Shown piece by piece: positions 29,359-37,186 of a stretch of DNA of 44,796 nt. Positions within the stretch are counted from its first letter, which is position 1. Every line of letters begins with the position of its first letter. The stretch is taken from NCBI GenBank assembly GCA_022736205.1, contig DZAT01000010.1, positions 1 to 44,796 of the forward strand. The letters are read 5' to 3'. The position numbers and the translations under genes were made by a program. The stretch is from Thiomicrospira cyclica. Lineage in GTDB: Bacteria > Pseudomonadota > Gammaproteobacteria > Thiomicrospirales > Thiomicrospiraceae. Under the pieces are notes generated by a model. It saw only the letters and a program-made list of their open reading frames with translations. It was not told the origin of the DNA and searched no databases.

Positions 29359-29796
29359 TTAAACTAAGCGATGCTCGACGAGGTGCGCTGCGTGTTCTTT
29401 TTTTGGTTCAATAAGATCTGCGAGTGTTACGGTATCGCATTCTGTCAAAAAAGCTTGCGTTGCTCGATTTAGCGCGGGAAATAAAAGACAGTTGCCAGCT
29501 AAGGGACAGATGGGTTGGTAACAATTAATGGGTTGTGTTGTGGGTTCGAACTTACGAATGACATCGCCTAAACGAATTTGGTCAGCGGCAACACCTAAAC
29601 AAAACCCACCCCCTCTACCCTGAAAGGTGGTAATCCAGCCCGCTTTGCCTAACTGATGAATCACTTTCATCATATGCGTACGCGGCACATGAAACATTTC
29701 GGCTAAGGGGGCAATTTGTGAGCGCGTTCCTTCCTCTTGTTGTCCAAGATGCATTAATACTCTCAGCGCGTAATCTGTAAACCGTGTTAGCTGCAC
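29359..29796 (-). CDS. nsrR: NO-sensing Rrf2-family repressor NsrR
   Basis: This protein has the Rrf2 winged-helix N-terminus (QLTRFTDYALRVLMHLG, then PRTHMMKVIHQLGKAGWITTFQGRGGGFCLG). Its cysteine triad C-x4-C-x5-C (in NCYQPICPLAGNC) matches the [Fe-S] ligand spacing of E. coli NsrR. The open frame begins further upstream, but homology starts at VQLTRF, so I take GTG at 29796 (145 aa). It is convergent with nnrS. An NsrR-like box lies upstream, consistent with autorepression. Confidence 0.88.
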   Translation of the reverse strand: MQLTRFTDYALRVLMHLGQQEEGTRSQIAPLAEMFHVPRTHMMKVIHQLGKAGWITTFQGRGGGFCLGVAADQIRLGDVIRKFEPTTQPINCYQPICPLAGNCLLFPALNRATQAFLTECDTVTLADLIEPKKEHAAHLVEHRLV

Positions 29797-29865
29797 GATG
29801 TCGTATCCATCATAAAAAATATTTTCAATGATAACGCGATTAAAAAACAAGAACAATCATTATAA

Positions 29866-29888
29866 AAGATGTATCATAAATATTAGTT
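29866..29888. promoter_or_regulatory. Candidate NsrR box upstream of nsrR
   Basis: AAGATGTATCA at 29866-29876 shares its first nine bases with the nnrS site; the right half is weaker (7 of 11). A further half-site-like GATGTATT is at 29894-29901. It lies about 70 bp from the nsrR start and could also influence the plus-strand hydrolase gene. Confidence 0.5.
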
Positions 29889-29947
29889 AATATTGATGTA
29901 TTCGTCATATGGGACAAAATGACAGTACCAACCAAAGAGAGTTTGAC

Positions 29948-30031
29948 ATGCTCCGCTACAAACGCACATTGACGAACAGCAAGATTAATAAGCGTTTCAT
30001 TCACGCTTTTTTAAGTAATTTTCTACACTAA
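29948..30031 (+). CDS. Possible small basic protein (27 aa)
   Basis: An ATG behind an AGAGAG sequence opens 27 codons rich in Lys/Arg (MLRYKRTLTNSKINKRF...). It sits in the about 300-bp nsrR-hydrolase intergenic region, just downstream of the NsrR-like site. There is no homology I recognise, and it may be chance. Confidence 0.2.
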   Translation: MLRYKRTLTNSKINKRFIHAFLSNFLH

Positions 30032-30163
30032 GCGTTGTGTTTTTAATGCGCTTGGCTCTATGATATGCCTAATAACTGAGCAAGTTCCATAGCAGTCTTT
30101 CCTGAATAGCCTTTACCGTAACGTGTGATCTACTTTTTTAGCTAATAAATTGTAGAGATGAAT

Positions 30164-30976
30164 ATGGATATTATTAAAAGAAACAATGTCAATGTACAGG
30201 GAACAGAAGATCCTGTTATTGTGTATGCGCATGGTTTTGGTTGCAATCAAAACATGTGGGATCGTATTACACCAGCCTTTACTCGCAGTCACCGACAAGT
30301 TTTGTTTGATTACGTGGGTAGCGGTAAATCGGATGCTTCTTTTTTCGATGTCGAGCGTTATTCTCAGATGCAAGGCTATGCTCAGGACATACTAGATGTT
30401 TGTGATGCATTAGACTTGCACCGTGATGCTATCTTTGTGGGGCATTCTGTGAGTTGCAGTGCTGGGATACTGGCTTCGATTTTACGACCTCAATTGTTTC
30501 AATGCATGGTGCTTGTCGGCCCATCTCCTTGTTTTCTTAATCATCCACCAGATTATTTGGGCGGATTTGAACGAGAGGACTTAGAGGGGTTACTTTCGTT
30601 AATGGAACAAAACTATATCGGTTGGGCAAACTACTTAGCGCCCGTTGTGTCAGGTCAAGGCAACGACGGAAAAGTATCCACTGAGCTTTCTGATAGCTTT
30701 TGTTCTACCGATCCTATTCTTGCTAGTGTTTTTGCCAAAACCACATTTTTTTCTGATAATCGTGCTGATTTGCCTTTCGTTAATTGTCCTGTATTGATTC
30801 TTCAGCATGATAAAGATGCATTGGTACCATTGGGTGTTGGTGATTACATGCATCAAGTGATGAAAAAGAGTCGCTTGGAAATACTCGATGTTGCGGGTCA
30901 TTGTGGGCATATGAGTCATCCTGAATTGGTTATTAAAGCAATGCAAGATTATTTTTATGCTGTTCCCTCGCGTTAA
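30164..30976 (+). CDS. RsbQ-like alpha/beta hydrolase (signal-perception family)
   Basis: This 270-residue protein starts MDIIKRNNVNVQG and continues AHGFGCNQNMW, both hallmark features of RsbQ. The catalytic triad is kept: Ser95 in VGHSVS, Asp near 220 in QHDKDALVP and His near 249 in GHCGHMSHP. Bacillus RsbQ works with the PAS-phosphatase RsbP in stress sensing, and the family is related to plant KAI2/D14 receptors. Here the following gene encodes a PAS-GGDEF protein instead of a phosphatase, suggesting control of cyclic-di-GMP. I chose ATG 30164 over 30158 for ribosome-binding spacing (GTAGAG) and the family N-terminus. Confidence 0.88.
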   Translation: MDIIKRNNVNVQGTEDPVIVYAHGFGCNQNMWDRITPAFTRSHRQVLFDYVGSGKSDASFFDVERYSQMQGYAQDILDVCDALDLHRDAIFVGHSVSCSAGILASILRPQLFQCMVLVGPSPCFLNHPPDYLGGFEREDLEGLLSLMEQNYIGWANYLAPVVSGQGNDGKVSTELSDSFCSTDPILASVFAKTTFFSDNRADLPFVNCPVLILQHDKDALVPLGVGDYMHQVMKKSRLEILDVAGHCGHMSHPELVIKAMQDYFYAVPSR

Positions 30977-30989
30977 CAGAAGAATAACC

Positions 30990-31965
30990 GTGGAAGTAAA
31001 TAATTTAATGAATCAATTACCATGCCCTGCGCTTATCACTGATGCAACAGGGCGCATTCTGATCAGCAATACGTATTTGCATCAGCTTGTGGGTGAAACA
31101 GTTGAATTTTGGTATCAAAAAAGTCTAGATGATTTATGTCCGCCCGCCAGTCGTATTTTTTTACAAACACACCTTTGGCCTATTTTGTATCGACATGCAT
31201 CTTTGCAAGAGATTCATTTGCAATTGTATGACAGCCGAAGGCAATCCGTTCCCGTTTTAGTTAATTGTCAAAAAAGCACTTACAATGGTCAAGAAGGTTA
31301 TTTTTGGGTTTTCTTTGTGGCGCACGAACGTAGTCGATTCGAGTCAGAGTTACTCAAGGCGCGTCGTGAAGCACAGCAAATGGCAGAAGACCTAGCGCAA
31401 GCCAATATTCAGCTTAGTATGTTGCACGAGCAACTGTCTTTATATGTTAAGGCCATAGAAACTGAAAATACCCAACTGACGGTACTCAGTCAAATTGATC
31501 CTTTAACAGGTTTGGGTAATAGACGCGCATTAGAAAATAGCGTTGCCAGTTGTCAGCAGGATGCCGATTGCATACAGGGCGCATCTCTGTTAATGATTGA
31601 TGTTGACCATTTTAAAGTCATTAACGATGAACATGGACATGATGAAGGGGATCGCATATTGGTCGAGTTAGCACATCAATTACAGCGCAGTATTCACGAA
31701 AAAGACCTTGCTGTGCGTTATGGTGGTGAAGAGTTTGTTATTTGGTTGCCATCAGTTGGTCGGGCAGATGCTGAAACGGTGGCACACAATTTACATAACA
31801 ACGTGCGTCAGATAACTGTCAGGTCTCGACTGATTGGATAAGTTATAATTATCTAAAATCTCAGTACCTGTTACGCCTCAGGTATTGCGCCAGTTAATCA
31901 CCAATGCCGATAAAGCCGTTTACCAAGCAAAGTACTCAGGTCGTAACTGCACAATCTGCTCCTAA
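30990..31965 (+). pseudogene. PAS-GGDEF diguanylate cyclase, 3' end disrupted
   Basis: The open part (30990-31841) has a PAS domain (about residues 1-120, LPCPALITDATGRILISNTYLH), a coiled coil, and a GGDEF domain with LTGLGNRRALE, DVDHFKVINDEHGHDEGD and the catalytic YGGEEF. The frame then stops at 31839-31841. The missing GGDEF C-terminus (TPQVLRQLITNADKAVYQAK...) is encoded in another frame up to TAA 31965, with an extra stop at 31846 between. So the last strand and the TVSIGVA-like motif are lost. I start at GTG 30990 behind AGAAG. Whether the truncated enzyme is active is unclear; its PAS could still bind the hydrolase. Confidence 0.8.
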
Positions 31966-31978
31966 GTTTTAGGAGCAG
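31956..31978. terminator. Hairpin between convergent GGDEF and chemoreceptor genes
   Basis: CTGCTCCTAA pairs with TTAGGAGCAG around GTT; the GGDEF tail stop codon is in the left arm. It lies between tail-to-tail genes. The lack of a clear T-run makes terminator function uncertain. Confidence 0.4.
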
Positions 31979-31993
31979 GTTGGCTGTACTTAT

Positions 31994-34556
31994 TTAAAAC
32001 TCAGACCATTCTTGGCTATTTGTCTTATGAGCAGGTGCTGGCAAAGCCGCTGCTGTTCTATTAGCCACTGGCGACCGAGCTGGTGCGCGTCCCGTTACGG
32101 ATGGGCGTGTAGCAGCCATTTTCGGCTGATGCCCTGTCTTGAAAAATGCCATATCATTACGCAATCCATTCGCTTCGCTGGTCAGACTTTCGGCAGCAGC
32201 CGTCGTTTCCTCGACTAGAGCCGCGTTTTCTTGCGTCACACGATCAATATCGGCAATGGCTAGATGCACCTGACTAATACCAATGCTTTGCTCGTGGCTG
32301 GCATCGGCAATGCTTTCAATCATGCCTGCAACCTGCTGAATTGATCCTGCAATACCATTGAGCATCTCGCCAGATTTATCGGCAAGCTGCGTGCCATTTT
32401 CGATACGAGCAACGCTATCGGTAATAAGCACTTTAATATCTTTGGCTGCTTCGGCAGACTTTCCTGCTAAGGCACGCACTTCTGATGCAACTACCGCAAA
32501 ACCACGTCCATGCTCGCCCGCACGCGCTGCTTCGACCGCTGCGTTCAATGCGAGTAAATTGGTCTGAAAAGCAATACCATCAATAATGGTCACAATATCG
32601 TTAATTTTGGCGCTAGACGCCTTAATGGATTGCATGGCATCAATGGTTTCGCGCATCACTTTCACGCCTTCTTTGGCCTGCGATTGAACAGAGTTTGTCA
32701 GATCGGCTACTGTGCGAGCACTGGCGGTATTTGCCTGTACTGCTGATGTCATTTCATTCATCGTTGCACTCGTTTCTTCTAATGCAGCGGCTTGCTCTTG
32801 CACACGAGCCGACAAGTCGCTAGCGCCTTGCGAAACTTGTGTTGCTGCTTGATTCACCACTAATGAAGCGGCACTGGCTTTAATCACCGACTCTTTAACG
32901 CGTTGTGCCGAATAAGCCATCGCATTTTTTAAATCGTGGAATTGTCCCTGATATGTGCCAGAAGCTAACTCCGCCGTTAAGTCGCCCTGTGCTTGTGCTT
33001 CGACCACAGCAACAATGGATGAAATGACTCTGGCGGTATTTTCCATTGAATCATTAATCGCATTTTTAAGTGCCAACAAGTCACCTTGTGCATTCGCTTG
33101 AACCCGTGCCTCGAAATTCCCCGATTTCATTTGTTCCATAATCGTATTAATATCAGTCACAACATGACTGACCGAGTGCAAAGCCTGCTCGACTAAACGA
33201 CTGAAGGCTTGCGGTACTTTATTGTCCATACGAACATCGAACTTGCCCGCCTGCAAACTGAGCATGATTTTTTCGAGTTCACCCATCATGAACGAAACAC
33301 TATGTGCGGATGCATTCACACCTTCTTTCAGACGTGCTAAGTCGCCCACATAATTCGCTGTCATGCGCTGACTAAAGTCAGCTTGTGCAATTGCCGACAC
33401 CACTTTATTCGCTTCGGTTAACCCTTGATCGATTTCGGTTAACAAGCGATTGAGCGCACGTGCTGCATCACCAATTTCATCTTGCGCATCGTAAGCAATC
33501 TGCTGTTTAAAATTGGCAGACTTAGCAATATCAACGATGCGTGCCACCATGTTTTCGAGTGGTAAACGAATACCACGCTGAATCACATTTAAGTATAACC
33601 ACACCATCATCGCCAATAACAATACGATTATTAGTGTAACCCATACTAATGTCTGGCTTGCACCACTCACTTTCTGGTTTGCCATGGTGTTAATGGTTTG
33701 ACTTAATGAATCTTCAACCTGCTTAAAAACATTAATGCGATCGGTTGTTTTGGCAAACCAGACTTGCGGATCAATATCTAAGGGCACACCAGCAATACTA
33801 TTGTCTAACGCTTTTTTGGTGAGGGCATTTAAATCAGCAAACAAGGGGCTAGCACGCATTTCATTGAGCATTGCTACCTGAGCGGGTGGCGCTAAACGCG
33901 CAAACTCATCGAGCTTATCTTTACGAATTGCACCCAAGGCCAAAAACTTTTCTAGCGCTTCGTTGCTGGCAAACTTGCCCGCCGAAAAAGCCGCATTTCC
34001 TGTCGCACGCTCTTGTCCTGCCAGCTCTTTTGCTTCGATCAGTGTCTTGAGTGCTTGCGAGGCAACCGAAATATCAATAACCGTAACGGCACTGCCCATA
34101 AACGTAATGCCGTGTTTAATCGTTGCTGTGTAGAAACGCAATGGCTTGAGGTTGTGCGATTGACAAACCATCGATCGAGGCGCGTGTAGACTGCAATGAT
34201 GACTGACTCGATAATAATGAATCGAGCGCTGACTTCTGTACGGCTTCTAATGATTGACCGATGGCTGCAGAGGCAAGACGTTGCCAAGCGGCATCAACTT
34301 TCTGACGCTGTGACGCTAGTGCTTCCTTGTTTTTAGCCCCTTTAGACGCTAAAAAACCCGCAGACAAGCCACGTTCGATTTGCAACTCGTGAATAACGCT
34401 TGTGACATAATTACCAACAGACAAAACTTGTTGAATGCCTTCCATTTCGGACTTGGTGCCGATATTCTGCACAGCAACTTGCCCGACAGATAACAACAGA
34501 ACGGCTGCAAGCCCACCAAACGAAAACAGTAACTTTTTTGTGATGGTCATGACCAA
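31994..34556 (-). pseudogene. NIT-domain methyl-accepting chemotaxis protein, frameshifted
   Basis: Two overlapping frames together make one receptor. The 5' part (34556 to about 34135) has the first membrane helix and ERGLSAGFLASKG. The 3' part has FYTATIKHGI, EAKELAGQERATGNAAFSAGKF, a second membrane helix, HAMP-like repeats and the signalling tip FQTNLLALNAAVEAARAGEHGR. Removing one base near 34132-34138 joins them as ...QPQAIAF-YTATIKHG..., a normal NIT (nitrate/nitrite-sensing) domain. The C-terminus EWSEF resembles a CheR-docking pentapeptide. The change is either a real mutation or a sequencing error; everything else is intact. Confidence 0.85.
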
Positions 34557-34719
34557 CCCTCTGAATTAAAATATTTTGCAAGAAAAAATGAGTTTTTTTA
34601 TGTACTTACAAGTATGTTAGCCATCGAAAAATGAATTGTCAATTACTTAACTTCTAGATTCATGTTTAAGATCAATTAAGGCGCAGATTGATGTTGGGGA
34701 CTTCTAATAACCTACCTTT
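34557..34719. other. Chemoreceptor upstream region
   Basis: AT-rich, no credible gene. It should hold the promoter of the minus-strand chemoreceptor; I cannot point to a clear sigma-28 or sigma-70 sequence. Confidence 0.4.
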
Positions 34720-34787
34720 CGTCATCCTCGCGTAGGCGGGGATCCATGAAATTAATGAGATAGATTCCCGCTTTCGCGGGAATGACG
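34720..34787. repeat. 68-bp dispersed palindromic element (copy 2, inverted)
   Basis: The reverse complement matches 7998-8065 over the full 68 bp with few differences, including the inner ATTCCCGC-GAAA-GCGGGAAT hairpin. The remaining bases 34788-34912 contain no gene and only a short direct repeat of GCGCTTGGGT. Confidence 0.9.
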
Positions 34788-34912
34788 GATAATTAGAGAT
34801 CGCCAAGTGTTTACGCCAGATCAGAAGCTAGATCTGCTCCCAGCCCAATAAAAAAACTAGGAAAACTTTAAAAATAAAGGCGCTTGGGTGGTTGCGCTTG
34901 GGTTGGTATTGG

Positions 34913-35263
34913 CTAGAGAAAGTGCTTTAATGCCGATTCTAACTGCATTTGTTGGATGGGTTTGGTTAAAAAAGCGTTCATTCCTGCTTGTTTGCACGCC
35001 ATTTTGTCTTCGGTCGTATTATTGCCTGTTATGGCAATGATTGGTGTTTTGATGCCTAGGTTGCGTATGCGTCGTGTTGTTTCAAGCCCGTCGATACCAG
35101 GAAGCTGCATGTCCATTAAAATTAATGAAAAAACATTTCTTTGTACAAGGTCAACTGCCAGTTCACCCGTACCAGCAATGCTAACCTCATAGCCAAGACT
35201 GCGAATGAGCGCACTTTCTATTTTTTGAATCACTAAATTATCTTCAACGAGTAAAATAGTCAT
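34913..35263 (-). CDS. Stand-alone response-regulator receiver protein
   Basis: This 116-residue single receiver domain has the acidic pair LVEDN, the phospho-acceptor Asp in LILMDMQLPGIDG (about 51), the conserved Thr in AITGN and Lys in LTKP (about 101). There is no output domain. The sequence resembles receiver domains detached from hybrid sensor kinases rather than classic CheY. It lies between a chemoreceptor and sufE; the partner kinase is not in the window. Confidence 0.88.
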   Translation of the reverse strand: MTILLVEDNLVIQKIESALIRSLGYEVSIAGTGELAVDLVQRNVFSLILMDMQLPGIDGLETTRRIRNLGIKTPIIAITGNNTTEDKMACKQAGMNAFLTKPIQQMQLESALKHFL

Positions 35264-35294
35264 GATTCAATAGCCTTTATATGTTTGCTTATTA

Positions 35295-35726
35295 TTATGC
35301 AGACAGTTTTGCCTGTGCGTGCAAGTGTTTAATCATGTTATATAAACCATTGGCTCGACTGGGCGACAAATGCTGCAATAAGCCAATTTTTCCTAAAAAG
35401 TCTAGTGGTGTGTTTAAAATCTCATCGCTGGTTCTGCCGTTAAATACCCAAAGAATTAAGGCAATCATTCCAGCAACAATGGTAGCATCACTTTTAGCAT
35501 GCAAATAAAAGCGTCCTTCTTTTTGCTCGATGTGTAACCATACTTGCGACTGGCAACCGTGAATGCGATTGTCATCCGTTTCCCATGCTTCATTAAAAGC
35601 TGGTAGCTTTTTACCTAGGTCAATTAAATACTGATAACGGTCTTTCCAATCGTTAAAAAAAGCAAAGCGTTCGATTAACGCGTCAATGCTGGTTTGAATG
35701 TCATCTTTTGCATCAGTACTCATCAT
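35295..35726 (-). CDS. sufE: SufE-family sulfur acceptor
   Basis: SufE accepts persulfide sulfur from the cysteine desulfurase SufS for iron-sulfur cluster assembly. The 143-residue protein has the family core: RYQYLIDLGKKLP, NRIHGCQSQVWLH with the acceptor Cys58, SDATIVAGMIALIL and LGLLQHLSPSRANGL-like IGLLQHLSPSRANGL. No suf genes are nearby, so a CsdE-like role with another desulfurase is possible. The start is one of two adjacent ATGs (35726 or 35723). Confidence 0.93.
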   Translation of the reverse strand: MMSTDAKDDIQTSIDALIERFAFFNDWKDRYQYLIDLGKKLPAFNEAWETDDNRIHGCQSQVWLHIEQKEGRFYLHAKSDATIVAGMIALILWVFNGRTSDEILNTPLDFLGKIGLLQHLSPSRANGLYNMIKHLHAQAKLSA

Positions 35727-35825
35727 AATTCCATTGTCATTTAGTGCTTCATTGCGCTACATTATACGCATATTATTGTTGTCGTGTTAATCGACACGGG
35801 TCTCATAAAATAAAGGAAAATTGGG

Positions 35826-36845
35826 ATGACAAGTTCATATCTTTCAAGTGGCGTTAGTCGTCGTCGTTTCATTACAAGTGTTGTTGGCGCTTCGGCATTG
35901 GGTGCTGTTGGGTTTTCTGTACTCAAGCCTGTTTATGCTAATGACGATATGGTGGTTAAAGGACCTCGTGTTCCCGATGTTAAACCTCAAAAAGTCTCGA
36001 CGCATTGTTATGTGATTGTTGCTAAAGATCCAGAGCCAACGCCAGAGAATCAAGGCATGTTCTCAAATATGGGTTTTATTATTACTCAAAAAGGTGTCGT
36101 TGTTTATGACACGGGTGGTTCGGTACAAATTGGCGAAATGATGATTCGTCAAATTAAAAAAATGACGGATAAACCTGTTGTCAAAATTTTCAATTCCCAC
36201 TTTCATGGCGACCATTGGTTAGGCAATCATGCTTTTATACAAGAGTGGCCATCCGTCGAAATTTATGCCCACGAAAATTTGCATAAAGCCTTAAAAGAGG
36301 GCGTTGGTGAGTTCTGGTTAAACATGCAAGCACGTGCAACCAATAATGCTACTGCTGGAACAGTGATTACTGCACCGAACCAAGTGTTAAAGGGTGGTGA
36401 AGTTTTTGATATGGGTGATACATTATTGCGCGTTCACTATTACGGAAAATGTCATACAGACTCCGACTTCTGCCTAGAAGTGACTGCCGATAAAACGGTT
36501 TATGTCGCTGATATGCTCATGGTCGGTCGCGTGGCGAATATGGATGATGGTAGTTATGTAGGATCAATCGAAGGCATTAAAAAGCTTAAAACAGATACTC
36601 AAGCGACCAACTATGTTCAAGGACACTATAAGTTTGGACCTAAGCAGGCAGATATTTATTTAGAGTTTTTAGAGATCATCTACAACAGCACTGTTGCCTA
36701 TCAAAAAGAAGGCATGAGCGCTGCTGAGATGAAAGATAAAATTGTTGCTAAGATGAAAAAGTTCCGCGATTGGAAAGGATTTGATGCGCTGATTGGTCGT
36801 TATATTGCCATTGCTTATACCGAAGCAGAAGCGGCGAGTTTTTAA
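35826..36845 (+). CDS. Tat-exported metallo-beta-lactamase-fold hydrolase (SoxH-like)
   Basis: This 339-residue protein has a twin-arginine signal (SRRRFITSVVGASALGAVGF, residues 11-30) with cleavage near YA-N, so it is periplasmic. The metal-binding HxHxDH motif is SHFHGDHW (H125, H127, D129, H130), and later YYGKCHTDSD and QGHYKF supply further ligands. Proteins of this type (SoxH and related) occur beside sulfur-oxidation genes, but their reaction is not settled. AAGGAAAA precedes the ATG. It lies upstream of the bd-like/FCSD operon but is separated from it by a terminator. Confidence 0.88.
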   Translation: MTSSYLSSGVSRRRFITSVVGASALGAVGFSVLKPVYANDDMVVKGPRVPDVKPQKVSTHCYVIVAKDPEPTPENQGMFSNMGFIITQKGVVVYDTGGSVQIGEMMIRQIKKMTDKPVVKIFNSHFHGDHWLGNHAFIQEWPSVEIYAHENLHKALKEGVGEFWLNMQARATNNATAGTVITAPNQVLKGGEVFDMGDTLLRVHYYGKCHTDSDFCLEVTADKTVYVADMLMVGRVANMDDGSYVGSIEGIKKLKTDTQATNYVQGHYKFGPKQADIYLEFLEIIYNSTVAYQKEGMSAAEMKDKIVAKMKKFRDWKGFDALIGRYIAIAYTEAEAASF

Positions 36846-36863
36846 CACGATTTTTTTGTAATC

Positions 36864-36893
36864 AAAAGCCCGCGCGATAGCGTGGGTTTTTTT
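36864..36893 (+). terminator. Intrinsic terminator after the metallo-hydrolase gene
   Basis: CCCGCGC (36869-36875) pairs with GCGTGGG (36880-36886, one G-U pair) around GATA, followed by seven T. It separates the hydrolase from the next operon. Confidence 0.85.
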
Positions 36894-37047
36894 ATGTCTT
36901 TTAATTAATAATAAGTTACTTTAAATACTTATTATTAGGGTACTCAATAAGTGTTTTTTATGAGTTATAAAATTAATTTTGTCCTGTATGCATAAAAATT
37001 TAATTAGTCAGCAGCATTTTTTTGGCGTATCTTCTATGTTCTTAATA

Positions 37048-37117
37048 CAAATTGTCACATTGCACATTCACAAATATGAATGCGGCAGAATAAAACAAAG
37101 GGTGGCGTGACAATTTG
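37048..37117. promoter_or_regulatory. Inverted repeats upstream of the bd-like/FCSD operon
   Basis: CAAATTGTCAC (37048-37058) and GTGACAATTTG (37107-37117) are exact 11-bp inverted repeats 48 nt apart, 70-139 bp before the operon start. A smaller palindrome, CATTCA-N6-TGAATG, lies between (37065-37082). They could be operator half-sites or a stem-loop; the regulator is unknown. The remaining part of the 340-bp gap is AT-rich without a gene. Confidence 0.5.
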
Positions 37118-37138
37118 TCGCATATCAATATGAAGATG

Positions 37139-37166
37139 TTGGTGTGATAATAAAAAATCCTAATAT
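37139..37166 (+). promoter_or_regulatory. Possible sigma-70 promoter of the bd-like/FCSD operon
   Basis: TTGGTG and TAATAT are spaced by 16 nt, ending about 20 bp before the ATG. The fit is moderate and the leader would be very short; treat as a candidate only. Confidence 0.35.
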
Positions 37167-37186
37167 ACATTAAATGGAGCAAACAG

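Noticed and set aside
29359-29856. Longer nsrR start at 29856
   Set aside because: The extra N-terminal residues do not resemble Rrf2 proteins; homology begins at VQLTRF and a GTG is available there.
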